From JAJTHC01 sp044358835 (GTDB lineage Bacteria; Cyanobacteriota; Vampirovibrionia; Vampirovibrionales; JAJTHC01), in the NCBI GenBank assembly GCA_044358835.1, contig JBIKNF010000001.1, positions 1 through 64,000 on the forward strand: DNA of 64,000 nt, written 5' to 3'. The translations under genes were made by a program, and so were the position numbers. Under the pieces are notes generated by a model. The model had not been told where the DNA came from. It did not search any database and saw only the letters and a list, made by a program, of their open reading frames with translations. Below, in pieces: positions 25,514 to 32,725 of this stretch (position 1 is its first letter; each line of letters starts with the position of its first letter).

Positions 25514-26930
25514 GAATGGCTTCCTTCTGTACTTCTCTGACATCAACGAGCTTGCCGTGAATCGCGGCCGCCGCCGCCATCGATGGAGACACCAACACGC
25601 TACGACCGCCTTTACCTTGGCGCCCTTTAAAGTTGCGGTTACTGGTGGAAGCACAATACTGCCCCACTTCAATGGCATCGCCGTTCATGGCAATACACAT
25701 GGAACAACCCGGTTCACGCCATTCAAAGCCTGCGTCCTTGAAAATGACATCCAAGCCCAAGGCTTCGGCCTCTTCTTTCACCACTTGCGAACCCGCCACG
25801 ACTAAGGCTCGCACATGGGGGTTCACCTTCTGGCCTTTCGCCACACGAGCAGCGGCTTGTAAATCTTCCAAGCGACTATTGGTGCAACTGCCAATGAAAA
25901 CCACATCAATCGGTAAGCCCTTCATGGGTTGATGCGCCGTTAAGCCCATGTAGTCTAGCGCATCGGCTAAATCCGATGCCTGCGTGTGAGAAGGAGGAGC
26001 ATCAGGGCTTGGCACGTTTTCGTTAATGCCACAGGCCAATCCCGGATTGGTGCCATAGGTAACCATCGGCTGAAGGGTTGTGGCATCGAGTTCCACCACG
26101 GCATCAAAGCTTGCACCTTCATCGGTGGCGAGCGTCTTCCAATAGGCGACCGCCTCTTCCCACGCCTGCCCCTTGGGAGCCAAGGGTTTGTCTTTCAAAT
26201 AGGCAAAGGTGGTGTCATCAGGGGCGATCATGCCTGCTCTGGCACCTGCTTCAATGGCCATATTGCACACCGTCATGCGACCTTCCATGCTTAAGTCACG
26301 AATGGCTTGCCCACGGAATTCCAGTACATAGCCTGTACCTGCATCCATGCCAAGCTTAGCGATAATCGCTAAAATTAAATCTTTCGCCGTCACCCCTTCA
26401 GGCAAGGCGCCATGGACGTTAATCGCCATGGTTTTAGACGGATACTGCAACAAGCATTGTGTGGCAAACACATGTTCAATTTCACTGGTTCCTATGCCAA
26501 AGGCAAGGGATCCAAAGGCGCCGTGTGTGGCGGTATGGCTGTCTCCGCAAACGATGGTTTGCCCTGGTAAGGTAAAGCCAAGTTCAGGGCCAATCACATG
26601 CACAATACCTTGATGCCCACTTTCTGGCCCATAATAGCGGATGCCTTGGGCTTTGACGTTCGCTTCTAAGGCTTCGATTTGGGCTTGGGCTTGAGCGTCT
26701 TTCAGTGGGAAGGAGCGTCCGACAAGGGTGGGAATAGAGTGATCCACCGTGGCCAGAGTGAGATCCGGCCGACGCAACTTTAAGCCCCGTTCTGCTAGTC
26801 CCGTAAACGCTTGGGGCGAAGTCACTTCGTGAATAAGGTGTCGGTCAATAAAAAGCACGGTTGGCGAATCGGGGTCTTCTTGGTGGACGACGTGAGCATC
26901 CCATAATTTTTGATACAAAGTCTTGGGCAT
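25506..26930 (-). CDS. leuC: 3-isopropylmalate dehydratase large subunit LeuC
   Basis: LeuC carries the [4Fe-4S] cluster of isopropylmalate isomerase. The 474-residue protein has IDRHLIHEVTSPQAF, CGDSHTATHGAFGSLAFGIG, FIGSCTNSRLEDL, EPGCSMCIAMNGD (cluster Cys pair) and STSNRNFKGRQGKGGRSVLV at the end. Length is normal. ATG 26930 has GAGGAT eight bases upstream and fits family N-termini; an in-frame ATG at 26957 is less likely. leuD follows with an overlap. leuA and leuB are not in the window. Confidence 0.95.
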   Translation of the reverse strand: MPKTLYQKLWDAHVVHQEDPDSPTVLFIDRHLIHEVTSPQAFTGLAERGLKLRRPDLTLATVDHSIPTLVGRSFPLKDAQAQAQIEALEANVKAQGIRYYGPESGHQGIVHVIGPELGFTLPGQTIVCGDSHTATHGAFGSLAFGIGTSEIEHVFATQCLLQYPSKTMAINVHGALPEGVTAKDLILAIIAKLGMDAGTGYVLEFRGQAIRDLSMEGRMTVCNMAIEAGARAGMIAPDDTTFAYLKDKPLAPKGQAWEEAVAYWKTLATDEGASFDAVVELDATTLQPMVTYGTNPGLACGINENVPSPDAPPSHTQASDLADALDYMGLTAHQPMKGLPIDVVFIGSCTNSRLEDLQAAARVAKGQKVNPHVRALVVAGSQVVKEEAEALGLDVIFKDAGFEWREPGCSMCIAMNGDAIEVGQYCASTSNRNFKGRQGKGGRSVLVSPSMAAAAAIHGKLVDVREVQKEAIHA

Positions 26931-26978
26931 TGGGGAATCCTCATCACAGGGGGTCATAATCGGGAGACACCTCTCACT

Positions 26979-26988
26979 CTAGCACAAA
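26979..26988 (+). promoter_or_regulatory. Recurrent motif CTAGCACAAA (copy E)
   Basis: Fifth occurrence of the 10-base core, followed by G as in copy D. It lies 173 bases before the ATG of the small membrane protein at 27152, and 49 bases upstream of leuC in the other orientation. Confidence 0.45.
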
Positions 26989-27112
26989 GAAAAGCAGACC
27001 GATTGTAAAGAAATTGTAACATTTGCAAAGGGCCTCAAGCGTCGCCTACACCCGTAGATAGACACCCCGAGGGGAATGTCTTCATCCACAGGTTAATGTT
27101 TGTAGAAAAACA

Positions 27113-27141
27113 TTGTCAAAAGGCGAGCAACTCTCTATACT
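27113..27141 (+). promoter_or_regulatory. Promoter of small membrane-protein genes
   Basis: TTGTCA (27113-27118), a 17-base spacer and TATACT (27136-27141) give a near-consensus sigma-70 promoter. The predicted start is at about 27148-27150, two to four bases before the ATG at 27152, so the first gene may be leaderless. Confidence 0.65.
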
Positions 27142-27151
27142 GGTTTTTGTA

Positions 27152-27298
27152 ATGAATAGGTCCTTTATTTCTTATGCCAATAGACGCCATTCATCTTTAG
27201 AATCTTATGCCTTTAACGTTTATTTTTTACACCTACTAGGTGTCGTCATCGGGTATTTTTACCTGTTGTACGTGCATCTCAAGGCAGGTCGTGTTTAG
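27152..27298 (+). CDS. Small membrane protein (48 residues), tentative
   Basis: This 48-residue protein has a short basic N-terminus (NRSFISYANRRH) and a hydrophobic helix, roughly residues 21-42 (FNVYFLHLLGVVIGYFYLLY), ending in a basic tail KAGR. It has no ribosome site, but a near-consensus promoter puts the transcript start at the ATG. It precedes another small membrane protein gene by 21 bases, so the two could form an operon. The size and composition resemble small toxin-like or regulatory membrane peptides, but nothing identifies one. Existence is uncertain. Confidence 0.45.
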   Translation: MNRSFISYANRRHSSLESYAFNVYFLHLLGVVIGYFYLLYVHLKAGRV

Positions 27299-27319
27299 GG
27301 ATTGGGAAGGAAAAACAAC

Positions 27320-27583
27320 ATGCGTTCAGTCACACTGGAACCATTAACCGCGTTAAATACCTATGCGTACCAAGGGATTTATGCCCAACTTGACGCTCTA
27401 GTTCAAGAAGAATCCTTGAGTAGCGACCCTTGGTTTAGTGAAGAATCTCGAAGCATTGAAGAAGACACGAAGGGCATCTTAAAGCAGGTGTGCCGTATTG
27501 TGTGCCAGCAAGACTTTTTCTTTAAAATGCTTGCCGTGTTGCTTGTTTTTCATGCCGTGGGCCTGTATTTTTTGTTTCAATAA
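27320..27583 (+). CDS. Small C-tail membrane protein, unknown
   Basis: This 87-residue protein has a soluble acidic N-terminal part (about 65 residues, LDALVQEESLSSDPWFSEES) and a C-terminal hydrophobic helix (FKMLAVLLVFHAVGLYFLF, about residues 68-86), a tail-anchored arrangement. Start at ATG 27320 follows GGAAGGA at good spacing. A bidirectional terminator follows. It has two Cys (QVCRIVCQ) before the helix. No family is recognised. Confidence 0.65.
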   Translation: MRSVTLEPLTALNTYAYQGIYAQLDALVQEESLSSDPWFSEESRSIEEDTKGILKQVCRIVCQQDFFFKMLAVLLVFHAVGLYFLFQ

Positions 27584-27605
27584 ACACACTCGGCTTAAAT
27601 ACATA

Positions 27606-27642
27606 AAAAAAAGAAGCTCCGCGGGATCAGAGCTTCTTTTTT
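27606..27642. terminator. Bidirectional intrinsic terminator
   Basis: AAAAAAGAAGCTC and GAGCTTCTTTTTTT form a strong stem with a ten-base loop, flanked by A and T runs. It separates the + strand small-protein genes from the minus-strand gene ending at 27666. Confidence 0.9.
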
Positions 27643-27665
27643 TATGCGTCAATGACGCAGAAGGC

Positions 27666-28607
27666 TTACGCGGTTTTGTGATTGTCGCCTTTTTTATCTC
27701 TGACGACTACCCAGCTACTGTCACCTTTATTGTCTTCTGTGACGATATACTTTTTGTTGGAAGGCTTGTGCTTGCACGTCGTGGTCTTCTTTTTCTTGCT
27801 GACTGTTGAACACGTGTCTTCATCATCGTTTTTGGCCTTGAGCAGGCGTTCAAGTTTGGCAATACGTTTCTTCAAAGACGCAACAATACCATCATTGTCG
27901 GCATCATCATTCTTATAGCGTTGTTCATGCGCCCATTTAAACATCCGCTCTTCTCTGGAACCTTCCTGATTTTTAGCGAAGAATCCCAACAAGGCAGGCC
28001 CTAGAGAAGCAATGATATTACCCCAAAAGCCACGGTCGTCTTTTTTGGCAAGCAATTGCAATTGTTGTTTTTGAAGATTAAAATCACGGGCGCTGTCTAG
28101 TTTTGCAAAGTCGAGTTGACGCTGTTGACTGAGGTTTCGAAAATCGAACCCACGCATTTCACTCAAGTTTTGAAAGCCCAATTGACGTTCTTCGCTTCTG
28201 TCTTGAAAAGCCAGCAAATGCTTAAAGCGTTTTAAATCAATTTGAGCGAGTGGCACTTCGTTTGCGAATCGGTGTGGATGATTTGGATACAAACGATCCA
28301 ATAACGTTGCTTGGGTTAAATCGGTTCCTAAGCCTAAGTTCGTTAAATTTGCTAAAGGATCCAAGAGGCCTGAAGCCGTCGTTCGGTTCAGCAACATATT
28401 TTGTATATTTTGCACATTGGCCAGAGACAAAGTATTCGAATCAACAGCAGCGCCATTGACTAAGAAATTCGTCCCCAAAAACTGTTGATTAACAGTGGCG
28501 TCAGGGCGTAAAAGTGAAGAAGACAGTGACGGGCTAAGTGCCGTTAGCAGTGAAGAAGGTGAAGCAGTCGGCGTTCCAAACGTTAAGTCTAAATGCGAAG
28601 CAATCAT
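27666..28607 (-). CDS. Hypothetical protein with 11-residue repeats
   Basis: This 313-residue protein has no recognised family. Residues 132-186 are five consecutive 11-residue units (for example LGFQNLSEMRG and FDFRNLSQQRQ) with hydrophobic/aromatic first residues, a hendecad pattern that suggests a right-handed coiled coil. Before them is a Leu/Asn-rich N-terminus; after them come a short hydrophobic stretch (IIASLGPALLGFFA), a Lys-rich coiled coil (IVASLKKRIAKLERLLKAK) and a highly basic, Cys-containing tail (SKKKKTTTCKHK). ATG 28607 has TTAGGAG nine bases upstream; an in-frame start seven codons earlier overlaps that site. It carries the ACTAGCACAAA motif upstream (copy D). Confidence 0.7.
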   Translation of the reverse strand: MIASHLDLTFGTPTASPSSLLTALSPSLSSSLLRPDATVNQQFLGTNFLVNGAAVDSNTLSLANVQNIQNMLLNRTTASGLLDPLANLTNLGLGTDLTQATLLDRLYPNHPHRFANEVPLAQIDLKRFKHLLAFQDRSEERQLGFQNLSEMRGFDFRNLSQQRQLDFAKLDSARDFNLQKQQLQLLAKKDDRGFWGNIIASLGPALLGFFAKNQEGSREERMFKWAHEQRYKNDDADNDGIVASLKKRIAKLERLLKAKNDDEDTCSTVSKKKKTTTCKHKPSNKKYIVTEDNKGDSSWVVVRDKKGDNHKTA

Positions 28608-28785
28608 GAAAAATACTCCTAAGGTCATTAAAGGGGTTGGGTTACATAGGGATCGAAGCAGGCACCCTACTTTTACAAGGCAAGGCGCAAAACTCTAATT
28701 TAAAATACAAAGGGTAAAAGATAAGGGGTCGTTCATCGGGTAGGGGATTTAACTTATATTTATATAAAAACAATAATAGAAAAAC

Positions 28786-28804
28786 TTTGTGCTAGTGCTA
28801 TAAT
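28786..28804. promoter_or_regulatory. Motif copy D overlapping extended -10 of holB
   Basis: The minus strand reads ACTAGCACAAA at 28796-28786, facing the hendecad-repeat gene. The plus strand has TGCTATAAT (TATAAT at 28799-28804), an extended -10 for holB, which starts 93 bases on. The two signals overlap in a divergent promoter region. Confidence 0.5.
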
Positions 28805-28896
28805 AAAATGTAGCCCCCCTGTGCTAAATTGAGATATTTCTTAACAATGCCTGCTCCACTCAATATCCTGACCCTTCATCTTATAAGGTTCTATTC

Positions 28897-29898
28897 ATGC
28901 CTTGCCTTGCTCCTTCTAAAGCCTTAAGCTTTTTCAAATCAGCCTTTTGCCAAGGCGTTTTTGGGCATGCCTACCTGCTCACGGGGCAAGACACCCAATA
29001 CCAATACGATCTGGCTATGCACATGGCTCAATTGCTTAATTGTGAAGCCCCCCTTCAAGACGAAACAAGTCAGCCCACCCCATGTGAAACATGTCGCCCC
29101 TGTAAATGGATTGCTCAGGTGTCCCACCCCATTGTAAAAATCGTGAGTCGCTTAACCTTTGAAGATGAAGACTCCTATGCGTCTAAGCCCAAAGCCAGTC
29201 GAGACAAAGACCGCACCCAAATCGCGACAGCGCAAGTCAAAAGCCTGCAAAGCTATTTGGCTCGGCAAGCAGGGCCTCATGAACATCGCGTGGTGATTTT
29301 TACAGATGCTGAAAAAGTCACCGTCCCGCAATCAGAACAAGCCCCCAGCGATGTAGGGGCTTACCCCCTGCCTTATGAATGGCGAAATGACCCTAAAAAC
29401 AAGGCCTTTACCTTAAGCTGGCAACCCCTTACACAAGGGGTGTTTAATGAAGCGTCCGCCAATCGCTTTTTAAAAAGTTTGGAAGAACCTCACCCGCGTA
29501 CCCACTATTTTTTCTTAACCCGTCATGCAGAAAGTCTCTTGCCCACCATTGTGTCTCGATGCCAAACCATTTATGTGCCCAGCTTCATTCAGCCAGAAAA
29601 GCCTGCCGTTGCCTTGCCCGATGCCCTCACGGTGTGGATCCACAAAGCCTTTTACAACCGAAACCCCCTTGAACTTCACCCCTTGACTCAAGAACTCGAG
29701 GCCCTACTGAAAGAAAGTGGCATGCCCTTGCTACAAGCTTGCCGACTGCTTCAACAGGCCTTGCAAGCCCCCCCTTTTAAAGACGACACCCCGCGATACA
29801 TTCGTTGGCAACAGGCCTTGGCCCACATGGAACGTTACTTAAAGCAGTCTTGTAACCCGTCTAACACCCTATGGGCATTGTTGGACGCCGTGCTTTAA
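28897..29898 (+). CDS. holB: DNA polymerase III subunit delta' (HolB)
   Basis: This 333-residue AAA+ clamp-loader protein acts with gamma/tau and delta to load the sliding clamp. It has the N-terminal YLLTGQDTQYQYDLAM, a zinc-ribbon-like Cys cluster (CETCRPCKW), FLKSLEEPHPRTHYFFLT and LLPTIVSRCQTIYVP. The usual Walker A lysine is not conserved (TGQDTQYQ), which is normal for delta', the non-hydrolysing subunit. The region between residues ~80 and 150 is longer than in Escherichia coli. It ends four bases into the stop of the convergent MFS gene. Confidence 0.85.
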   Translation: MPCLAPSKALSFFKSAFCQGVFGHAYLLTGQDTQYQYDLAMHMAQLLNCEAPLQDETSQPTPCETCRPCKWIAQVSHPIVKIVSRLTFEDEDSYASKPKASRDKDRTQIATAQVKSLQSYLARQAGPHEHRVVIFTDAEKVTVPQSEQAPSDVGAYPLPYEWRNDPKNKAFTLSWQPLTQGVFNEASANRFLKSLEEPHPRTHYFFLTRHAESLLPTIVSRCQTIYVPSFIQPEKPAVALPDALTVWIHKAFYNRNPLELHPLTQELEALLKESGMPLLQACRLLQQALQAPPFKDDTPRYIRWQQALAHMERYLKQSCNPSNTLWALLDAVL

Positions 29899-31130
29899 GC
29901 CACTTTACTGTGATTGGCTTGAACCGTTACGTTTGAAGCCGTCCTTTTTTTTTGGAGGGAAAGCCCAATGGCAAAAACCAACCCAGCCAGTGCCATTAAA
30001 AGGGTGGCCAGTAATCCGGTGTCATACGTAAAATGTTGCCCAAAATACCCCATAGCCACCATCCCTAAACCTTGGCCAGAATCCGCCAGCATGGTGTAGG
30101 TGGCCATGGCTGAACCTCGTTCGCTGACGTGGGTGCGATCGGCCACCATCGCAACGATAGACGGCTGAACCACCCCCGCCCCCAAGCCATATAAAACCGC
30201 CGAAATCAACAAAGGCGCGGTGCCAAATGAATAGAAAATACCAATCAAACTCACCACTACCAACGCCATACCGGGAATAATCGTGTAGAGGCGTCCGAAT
30301 TTGTCGCTGGATTCTCCCCCTAAGAAACGGCTTGCAATTAAAGAAAACGCATAAAAAATATGAAAACTTTCCACATGATGAATCCCTTTACTCGCCACAA
30401 TCAAAGGAATAAAGGGGATCAATGCCCCAAATACAAAGCTATTACTGGCAATCAACACACCAGGAATAACACCCTTAACGTTAAATAAACGCCCTTTAAC
30501 AGGCACACGCGTGGCGTCTTGCAAGGCGTGCTGTTGGGTGTGATGCGTTTCTAAATGCCCCATGCGCAAAAGCACCGCTAGGGACGCCATCAACACCCCC
30601 AGAGACAATACCATCGCTTCAATACACCAGCCCCGCTCCGCCAGAATCCACCCAACGGCCGGAGCGTAGGCCATGGCCAACTTAATGGCGTTTGAAAACA
30701 GGGCAATGCCTCTGGCTCGAGAGGCTTCTGGCACCGTTTCCGTCAAGTAACTGTATGAAACCGTGTTAAAAAATGAAAAACCCACGCCTTGTAAGGCTCG
30801 CGCGATCCAAAGCATCCACAGCGTGTTCGGCATCAACAACATCAGCACGGTCCCCACCCCAAAAAACGCAATAGAAAGCAAAAATAACTGGCGCGGGGGG
30901 TATTCTTCATACAGCTTCCCGACCCAAGGGCGCACCACAACGGAAACCACCATAAACAACGCCAGCAATTTCCCCGATTCTTCAGGGCTGACATGAATGC
31001 CGTTGAGGTGAATGGGCAACATGGTGGTAAAAAAGTGAGACGCCGAATAGAACAGCGTCGTGCTGAGGCAGAGCAACCAAAACACCTTAGGCAAAGATTT
31101 AAAGGAGTCTAAAAAAGAAGGCGATTTCAC
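29895..31130 (-). CDS. MFS transporter, Fur-box controlled
   Basis: This 411-residue protein has about 12 hydrophobic segments and MFS loop motifs (VGKLYEEYPPRQLFLLS between TM2 and TM3, and ESSDKFGRLYTIIPG between TM8 and TM9). The start is GTG 31130. A perfect Fur-box-like palindrome lies 51 bases upstream over the probable -35 region, so its expression is probably repressed by iron. This suggests a siderophore, citrate or metal exporter/importer rather than a general drug pump. Substrate is not determinable from sequence. The convergent neighbour is holB. Confidence 0.88.
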   Translation of the reverse strand: MKSPSFLDSFKSLPKVFWLLCLSTTLFYSASHFFTTMLPIHLNGIHVSPEESGKLLALFMVVSVVVRPWVGKLYEEYPPRQLFLLSIAFFGVGTVLMLLMPNTLWMLWIARALQGVGFSFFNTVSYSYLTETVPEASRARGIALFSNAIKLAMAYAPAVGWILAERGWCIEAMVLSLGVLMASLAVLLRMGHLETHHTQQHALQDATRVPVKGRLFNVKGVIPGVLIASNSFVFGALIPFIPLIVASKGIHHVESFHIFYAFSLIASRFLGGESSDKFGRLYTIIPGMALVVVSLIGIFYSFGTAPLLISAVLYGLGAGVVQPSIVAMVADRTHVSERGSAMATYTMLADSGQGLGMVAMGYFGQHFTYDTGLLATLLMALAGLVFAIGLSLQKKRTASNVTVQANHSKVA

Positions 31131-31180
31131 AGCACGGTTTCACTTTATTGAGGTTATTTATAGTTGCATGTACGCGTGGG

Positions 31181-31217
31181 AAAGTATTTATTGAGAATGA
31201 TTCTCAATAAATACTTT
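31181..31217. promoter_or_regulatory. Perfect Fur-box palindrome
   Basis: AAAGTATTTATTGAGAAT (31181-31198), one central G and its exact reverse complement (31200-31217) form a 37-base perfect palindrome. Its centre TGAGAATGATTCTCA fits the 7-1-7 Fur consensus TGATAATNATTATCA with two symmetric differences. It sits between the MFS gene (51 bases from its start) and the 3' end of the aminotransferase gene, so only the MFS gene is a clear target. Confidence 0.85.
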
Positions 31218-31344
31218 AGCATGGCTTTAGGTTCAGGTCAAGCCCTTTACGATCAATATACTACATTTGTAACAACGCAGAGGCTCAAGCCTACTGAGAC
31301 TGTTCTCTTCTGTTTAAACATGCCCGACCCAACAAACGAGTTCG

Positions 31345-32625
31345 CTAGGCACGCTCATACGTAAAGCCATCGCGCGCCATGCGATCAAACACTTCGTTGA
31401 GCTGTTCTTCAGGCAACACCAGAGACAAACGAATAAAGCCTTCCCCATTCGGACCAAACGCCGTACCAGGCACCACCACAATGCCCGAGGTCTTCAACAA
31501 GTCTTGAGAAAATTGTTCGCAAGAACTGTAGCGCTTGGGAATCGGTACCCACAAGTAAAACGTCGCCTTCGGCGGATTCATGGCTTCTACAGGCCAACCC
31601 AAGCGCTTAAGGCCTGTCAGCGTCACGGCTTGGCTATGCGCGTAAACCTTCGCCACCTCTTCAATGTACGCTTGAATGTCAGGGCTGGTAATGGCAAAAG
31701 TCCCTGCCTTTTGCAAGCCTTTGAAGATGCCACTGTCCATCGTGGATTTGACCAACGCCACGAGATCCACCGCATCTTGATGCCCCACCGCAAAGCCCAA
31801 ACGCCAGCCTGTTAGGCTATATGGCTTTGAAAGGCTATGAAACTCAATCGCACAATCGAGCGCACCTTCCGCTTCTAAAATGGAATGCGGACGCGCTTCT
31901 GGACTAAAATACATGTCGGCATAGGCGTTGTCTGAAATCGCTAAAATGCCGTGCTCCCGCGCGAAATCAACCGTATGCTGCAGGTAAGACAACGGCGCCA
32001 CCGCCCCAATCGGGTTCGACGGATAGTTCACCACCACCGCCTTCACCTTTTTTGGGTCAATGCCTTGGCCAACAATTTCTTCTTGCCACACGTCATTCAA
32101 GTTCGGCAAGTACTTGTTTTCAGGATTCAAGCGAATGGAAACGGCTTTGCCCCCCGCCCCTTCAATGGCATCCACATAGCTGGCGTAACCGGGGTCAGGC
32201 ACTAAAATCACTTCCTTGTCCGCTTCTGCTAAATACGGGGTAATCAACCCACGAAAGACGTTGCCCAAGCCTTCTTTGGAACCAATCAGGGCGCACACCT
32301 GCTTTTCTGCATCTACTTCAACGCCAAAGCGTTGCTTCATGCGACTGGCACACGCCTTGCGAAAGCTCAATTCCCCACGAGTGGTGGAATAGGTGTCGTT
32401 GTCTTTTTCAGAAAGGCTGGCAATCAGCACATCCTTAATGGCTTGAGGCGCGGGCAAGGTCGGCGCGCCGATGCTGAGCTTGAGTGGGGGGCACCCCTTG
32501 GCATTGAGTTCAGGGGTGAGATCCGCGACTTGTTTGGCGATGCGAAACATGATGTATTCTTGGCGATTTTGCCAAATTTCGCTGTACAGGGATTTTACAT
32601 CAACAGCGGTTTCTGAGCGTGTCAT
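31345..32625 (-). CDS. Class I/II aminotransferase, LL-diaminopimelate aminotransferase-like
   Basis: This 426-residue PLP enzyme has VVVNYPSNPIGAVAP, AISDNAYADMYF, FHSLSKPYSLTGWRLGF (PLP-binding Lys about residue 265) and FIRLSLVLPEEQL near the end. Features fit the aspartate/DapL branch, including the N-terminal LSIGAPTLPAPQAI and YSTTRGELSFRKA. DapL makes LL-diaminopimelate for lysine and peptidoglycan in one step and is found in cyanobacteria and related phyla, but an alanine or aspartate aminotransferase role is also possible. ATG 32625 has GAGAAGGAGG upstream and an extended -10 (32659-32664). Confidence 0.8.
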   Translation of the reverse strand: MTRSETAVDVKSLYSEIWQNRQEYIMFRIAKQVADLTPELNAKGCPPLKLSIGAPTLPAPQAIKDVLIASLSEKDNDTYSTTRGELSFRKACASRMKQRFGVEVDAEKQVCALIGSKEGLGNVFRGLITPYLAEADKEVILVPDPGYASYVDAIEGAGGKAVSIRLNPENKYLPNLNDVWQEEIVGQGIDPKKVKAVVVNYPSNPIGAVAPLSYLQHTVDFAREHGILAISDNAYADMYFSPEARPHSILEAEGALDCAIEFHSLSKPYSLTGWRLGFAVGHQDAVDLVALVKSTMDSGIFKGLQKAGTFAITSPDIQAYIEEVAKVYAHSQAVTLTGLKRLGWPVEAMNPPKATFYLWVPIPKRYSSCEQFSQDLLKTSGIVVVPGTAFGPNGEGFIRLSLVLPEEQLNEVFDRMARDGFTYERA

Positions 32626-32658
32626 AGGCGAGCCTCCTTCTCAATCGGGGTTTTCGCC

Positions 32659-32664
32659 ATTATA
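32659..32664 (-). promoter_or_regulatory. Extended -10 of the aminotransferase gene
   Basis: The minus strand reads ATGCTATAATGG, an extended -10 of the same form as those of ispF, holB and ftsH. It is 34 bases upstream of the ATG and is followed by a strong AGGAGG. Confidence 0.6.
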
Positions 32665-32725
32665 GCATGAAACCCCCTATTGTTGTATAATAGCATCTAA
32701 CGCCAATATGAGGACGCATCACGCT

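Noticed and set aside
25514..25678. Extra 5' part of leuD
   Set aside because: Overlaps leuC in another frame, and family N-termini match the start at 25513.
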